NCBI GenBank assembly: GCA_019119935.1
Contig: DWWA01000054.1
Location: 32,645-96,644 of the forward strand
Length of the DNA stretch: 64,000 nt
Origin: Candidatus Ruthenibacterium merdavium
Lineage (GTDB): Bacteria > Bacillota > Clostridia > Oscillospirales > Ruminococcaceae
Direction: 5' to 3'
The position numbers and the translations under genes were made by a program. Below are positions 61,500 through 64,000 of the stretch, piece after piece. The notes beneath the pieces were generated by a model, which did no database searches, was not told the DNA's origin, and saw nothing but the letters and a program-made list of their open reading frames with translations. Numbering within the stretch: the stretch's first letter is position 1; every line of letters begins with the position of its first letter.

Positions 61500-62186
61500 T
61501 TTAGGTCAGTTTACAAGGAACTACACGCAGACCACGAAACGGGGGCTGCTGACAACAAATAAAGGCTGAGTATCGAGCACCGGGAAAGTGCGAGATATTC
61601 AGCCCGTTTTGTTGTCCGGGGTTTCCAAAGGGGGCAACGCCCCCATTTGGCACACGACTTTGCGGAGCAAAGTGTAGTGTGTTATACGCTCTGTCGGCGT
61701 TGCCGTGAAAATGAGGTTGCCGCCGGGGAGGGCAAAGGCATTTGAAGCGGCAGGAAAACAGGGCTGTGCTTGTGTGGCGTGGAGCCGTAAGCACAGGTCT
61801 GGTTTCAACAGCAGACTGGGCGTATATGAAAGCCCCCGTCCCTCGTCCTACGCTCCGACTTGTGGACAAAGTGTCCCGAAGTTGTGGCTACACTCCCGGA
61901 AAAGTAACAGGACAGCGGGCAACCGTCAAGGCTGAAATGAAGGGGGTTACACCCGGCCTTGACCGCCGCCCCGCTGGATGGGTGGACAAGGCGGCCAATC
62001 CCTCAAAGTGCTTGGCCGCTCTCTTTCTGATTTTGGAGCGTTTTTCTCTCAAAATTGAAATGGGCGGGAAGCCATTTTAGGGCTTTCCCGCCTTGATTGC
62101 CCATCAGCAAAGACAGACGGGACGGTCAACGGCGGCGCATTTATGTGAAATGACAGCAATGATTAACTTTGATATTATCCTTCAAA
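61500..62186. other. Structured, apparently non-coding region at a probable integrative-element edge
   Basis: Compositional change and clustered hairpins: 61564-61604, 61630-61644 (GGGGGC-aac-GCCCCC), 61657-61673 (ACTTTGC-gga-GCAAAGT), 62063-62092; no convincing protein. Confidence 0.5.
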
Positions 62187-63575
62187 TTAATCTTCAGTAC
62201 TTTTCGATCCCAATACTACAAAAGCTTTATATATCCCAGTGCTAAGCAGCAAGAACGCACTTACAACTAAAACAAAGAACAGATCTTTCACAAAGTACCA
62301 CACTACCCAAAGAGGAACCCCCACTAAATAGGGCAAAAGTAATAGGATTATAGGCAAAATGACATGTGTAAAAATATCTATAACAATTTGTTTCTTTGTA
62401 TGGTTCTTTTTTCTCCATCTCCTAATAAAGAGTATCGGGAATACAGCAACTAATATTACCAAAAGATAGCACAGATTGAGCAGTGTATGGTAATTGATGT
62501 AAAGATTACCTGAAGCTTCTGTCATTTCTTTTCCAAGAAGATGCATTATAATATTGTTAATTAGATTGTTGCCCACAAGATAGTCGTTCATGTTCACCAA
62601 AACTGCGATACCAATTCCGCTTTCTGGAAAAATAAACATATTAGATGTGTAATTTTCGACTAATCCAGAATGATTGAAAACTGGTTCATCAAAGTCATTG
62701 GATAAGACCCAACCCATTCCATAGAAATACAGATTGTTTTCATCTTGCGGCACATTATCATAAAACATAGTGTCAAGGCTGTCCTGGCTGATAATGCCGC
62801 TGCCGTTATTCAGATACATTTGCAAATAATTTCCCATGTCCGAGGCACAAGAACTTATGTATCCAGCAGGGACGGTTGACCATGAACGGTCATCGGGATA
62901 GTCGGGTTCTCCTGCGATAGGTATGCCGAAATAATTTCTATATCCGGCAATAAGCCCGTCAGCCTTACTGTTATCGAATGTAGCTGATGAATGCTCCATG
63001 TCAAGTGGAGAAAAGATATACTGCTCTACATAATCTGAATAACTTTTACCGCTTACTGATTCTATAATCTTTCCGAGCAAACCGTAATTTACATTTGCAT
63101 ATTCATATTTACCATAGCTGTCGGTAATTTTTGCGGACCCAAATCTTTGGTAAGTACCAAGCCCACTTGTATGATTAAGCAACTGTCTAACTGTAATCCT
63201 GTTGCCATCCAAAGCGTTCTTTAGATATAGCGACACATCAATGTAGTCTGAAATTGGTGTGTCCAAATCAATCTTGCCTTGCTCAACAAGCTGCATGATT
63301 GCCAATGCCGTAAAAGATTTGCTCATAGAGCCTATGATAAAAGGCGTATCAATACTCTCGCAATTACCATAAGCTTCGGCAAATAATACTTCGTCTTTAT
63401 TGACCACAATCACTGCCATTCCTGGAATATGAAACGCCTTGACATCTGCTTCGAGCTGTTCGTTAATTGTATCAAAATCCGGCATATTATATGCGAAAGC
63501 TGTACACGGTACTAAAACAAGGATGAATAAAATCATAACAGTCCATATAGCGGAACAGCCAATAGTATGTTTCAA
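62187..63575 (-). CDS. Beta-lactamase-related serine hydrolase (class C / PBP4*-like) with C-terminal TM helices
   Basis: Signal peptide, SxxK in GSMSKSFTALAIM, YxN in YEYANVNYGLLG, FNHSGLVENYTSN near the third motif. Confidence 0.9.
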   Translation of the reverse strand: MKHTIGCSAIWTVMILFILVLVPCTAFAYNMPDFDTINEQLEADVKAFHIPGMAVIVVNKDEVLFAEAYGNCESIDTPFIIGSMSKSFTALAIMQLVEQGKIDLDTPISDYIDVSLYLKNALDGNRITVRQLLNHTSGLGTYQRFGSAKITDSYGKYEYANVNYGLLGKIIESVSGKSYSDYVEQYIFSPLDMEHSSATFDNSKADGLIAGYRNYFGIPIAGEPDYPDDRSWSTVPAGYISSCASDMGNYLQMYLNNGSGIISQDSLDTMFYDNVPQDENNLYFYGMGWVLSNDFDEPVFNHSGLVENYTSNMFIFPESGIGIAVLVNMNDYLVGNNLINNIIMHLLGKEMTEASGNLYINYHTLLNLCYLLVILVAVFPILFIRRWRKKNHTKKQIVIDIFTHVILPIILLLLPYLVGVPLWVVWYFVKDLFFVLVVSAFLLLSTGIYKAFVVLGSKSTED

Positions 63576-63635
63576 TAAGACACCTCCATAAACAAAAATT
63601 TATCCTTTTTTACCTATGACATAGGAAATTTCATC

Positions 63636-64000
63636 TCAATCAGTTTCTTTTCCCGCCTGCTCAATCATCTTCTTCGCCAACTGCTGGAACAGGTCGGCAG
63701 TTTCTTCGTCCATCGGCGCAAGCTGTCCAATCTGTCCGGCAACCATCGCCGCTACATCGTCAATGGAAAGCGGTCTTTGTTTCTGCTCCGTCAGTGCGTC
63801 CCGCATGGCTTGGAACATAGCGGCGGTCACAGCTTCTCCCGGCTGTTCCCCGTTGTCAATGTCTTTCTTAATATCCCGCAGGATAGCCAGGAACACATTT
63901 TTGATTTTTTCAATCTCCGCTTCATGTTCCCCTATCTTTTGGGCGTTCACTTTCTGGGCCAGGCGGGCGGCCTGCTCCGGCGTCAGGGAGAGGACGGCGC
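63636..64000 (-). CDS. C-terminal part of an accessory (possibly conjugative-element) protein, partial
   Basis: Frame continues off the right window edge (AVLSLTPEQAARLAQKVNAQKIGEHEAEIEKIKNVFLAILRDIKK...); charged helical C-terminus. Confidence 0.5.
   Translation of the reverse strand, partial: AVLSLTPEQAARLAQKVNAQKIGEHEAEIEKIKNVFLAILRDIKKDIDNGEQPGEAVTAAMFQAMRDALTEQKQRPLSIDDVAAMVAGQIGQLAPMDEETADLFQQLAKKMIEQAGKETD

Noticed and set aside
61742-62080. 112-aa plus-strand ORF and overlapping 122-aa minus-strand ORF (61501-61869)
   Set aside because: Overlap each other in a hairpin-rich region, no recognisable domain or clear ribosome-binding site; treated as non-coding pending comparison.

Overview
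This 64-kb window looks like the chromosome of a spore-forming Firmicute (Clostridia, possibly Oscillospirales; inferred from gene content, not tested). Most of it is ordinary, densely coding backbone: katA catalase with a Fur/PerR-type regulator; a Zn/Cd-type metal efflux locus (ArsR regulator, free HMA domain, P-type ATPase); tRNA-Leu(UAG); cysK; feoA-feoB plus a Cys-rich partner; an aconitase-isocitrate dehydrogenase-rex operon; a MarR plus heterodimeric ABC exporter; a single-ORF phosphomannose isomerase/ROK glucokinase fusion; gdhA; bofA-rnr-secG; ygiQ, ftsK/spoIIIE and tepA; nrdR; an ECF S component with coaX and coaBC; a large ilv-leu cluster behind a T-box leader; a gerA-type germination operon; and DUF421-DUF4363. 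From about 61.5 kb rightwards the sequence changes character (structured GC-rich non-coding DNA, a serine hydrolase, a truncated accessory protein), consistent with the edge of an integrative element. No fully novel system is evident. The strongest leads are regulatory: three matching 16-bp GTTAG-N6-CTAAC-type sites at feoAB, two TTGAACA-N2-TGTTCAA operators on the metal-efflux promoter, a dispersed ~75-120 bp intergenic repeat in three 5' regions, the manA-glk fusion, and the structured boundary region near 61.5-62.1 kb. All product names are by recognition of motifs and translated sequence; no database search was run.
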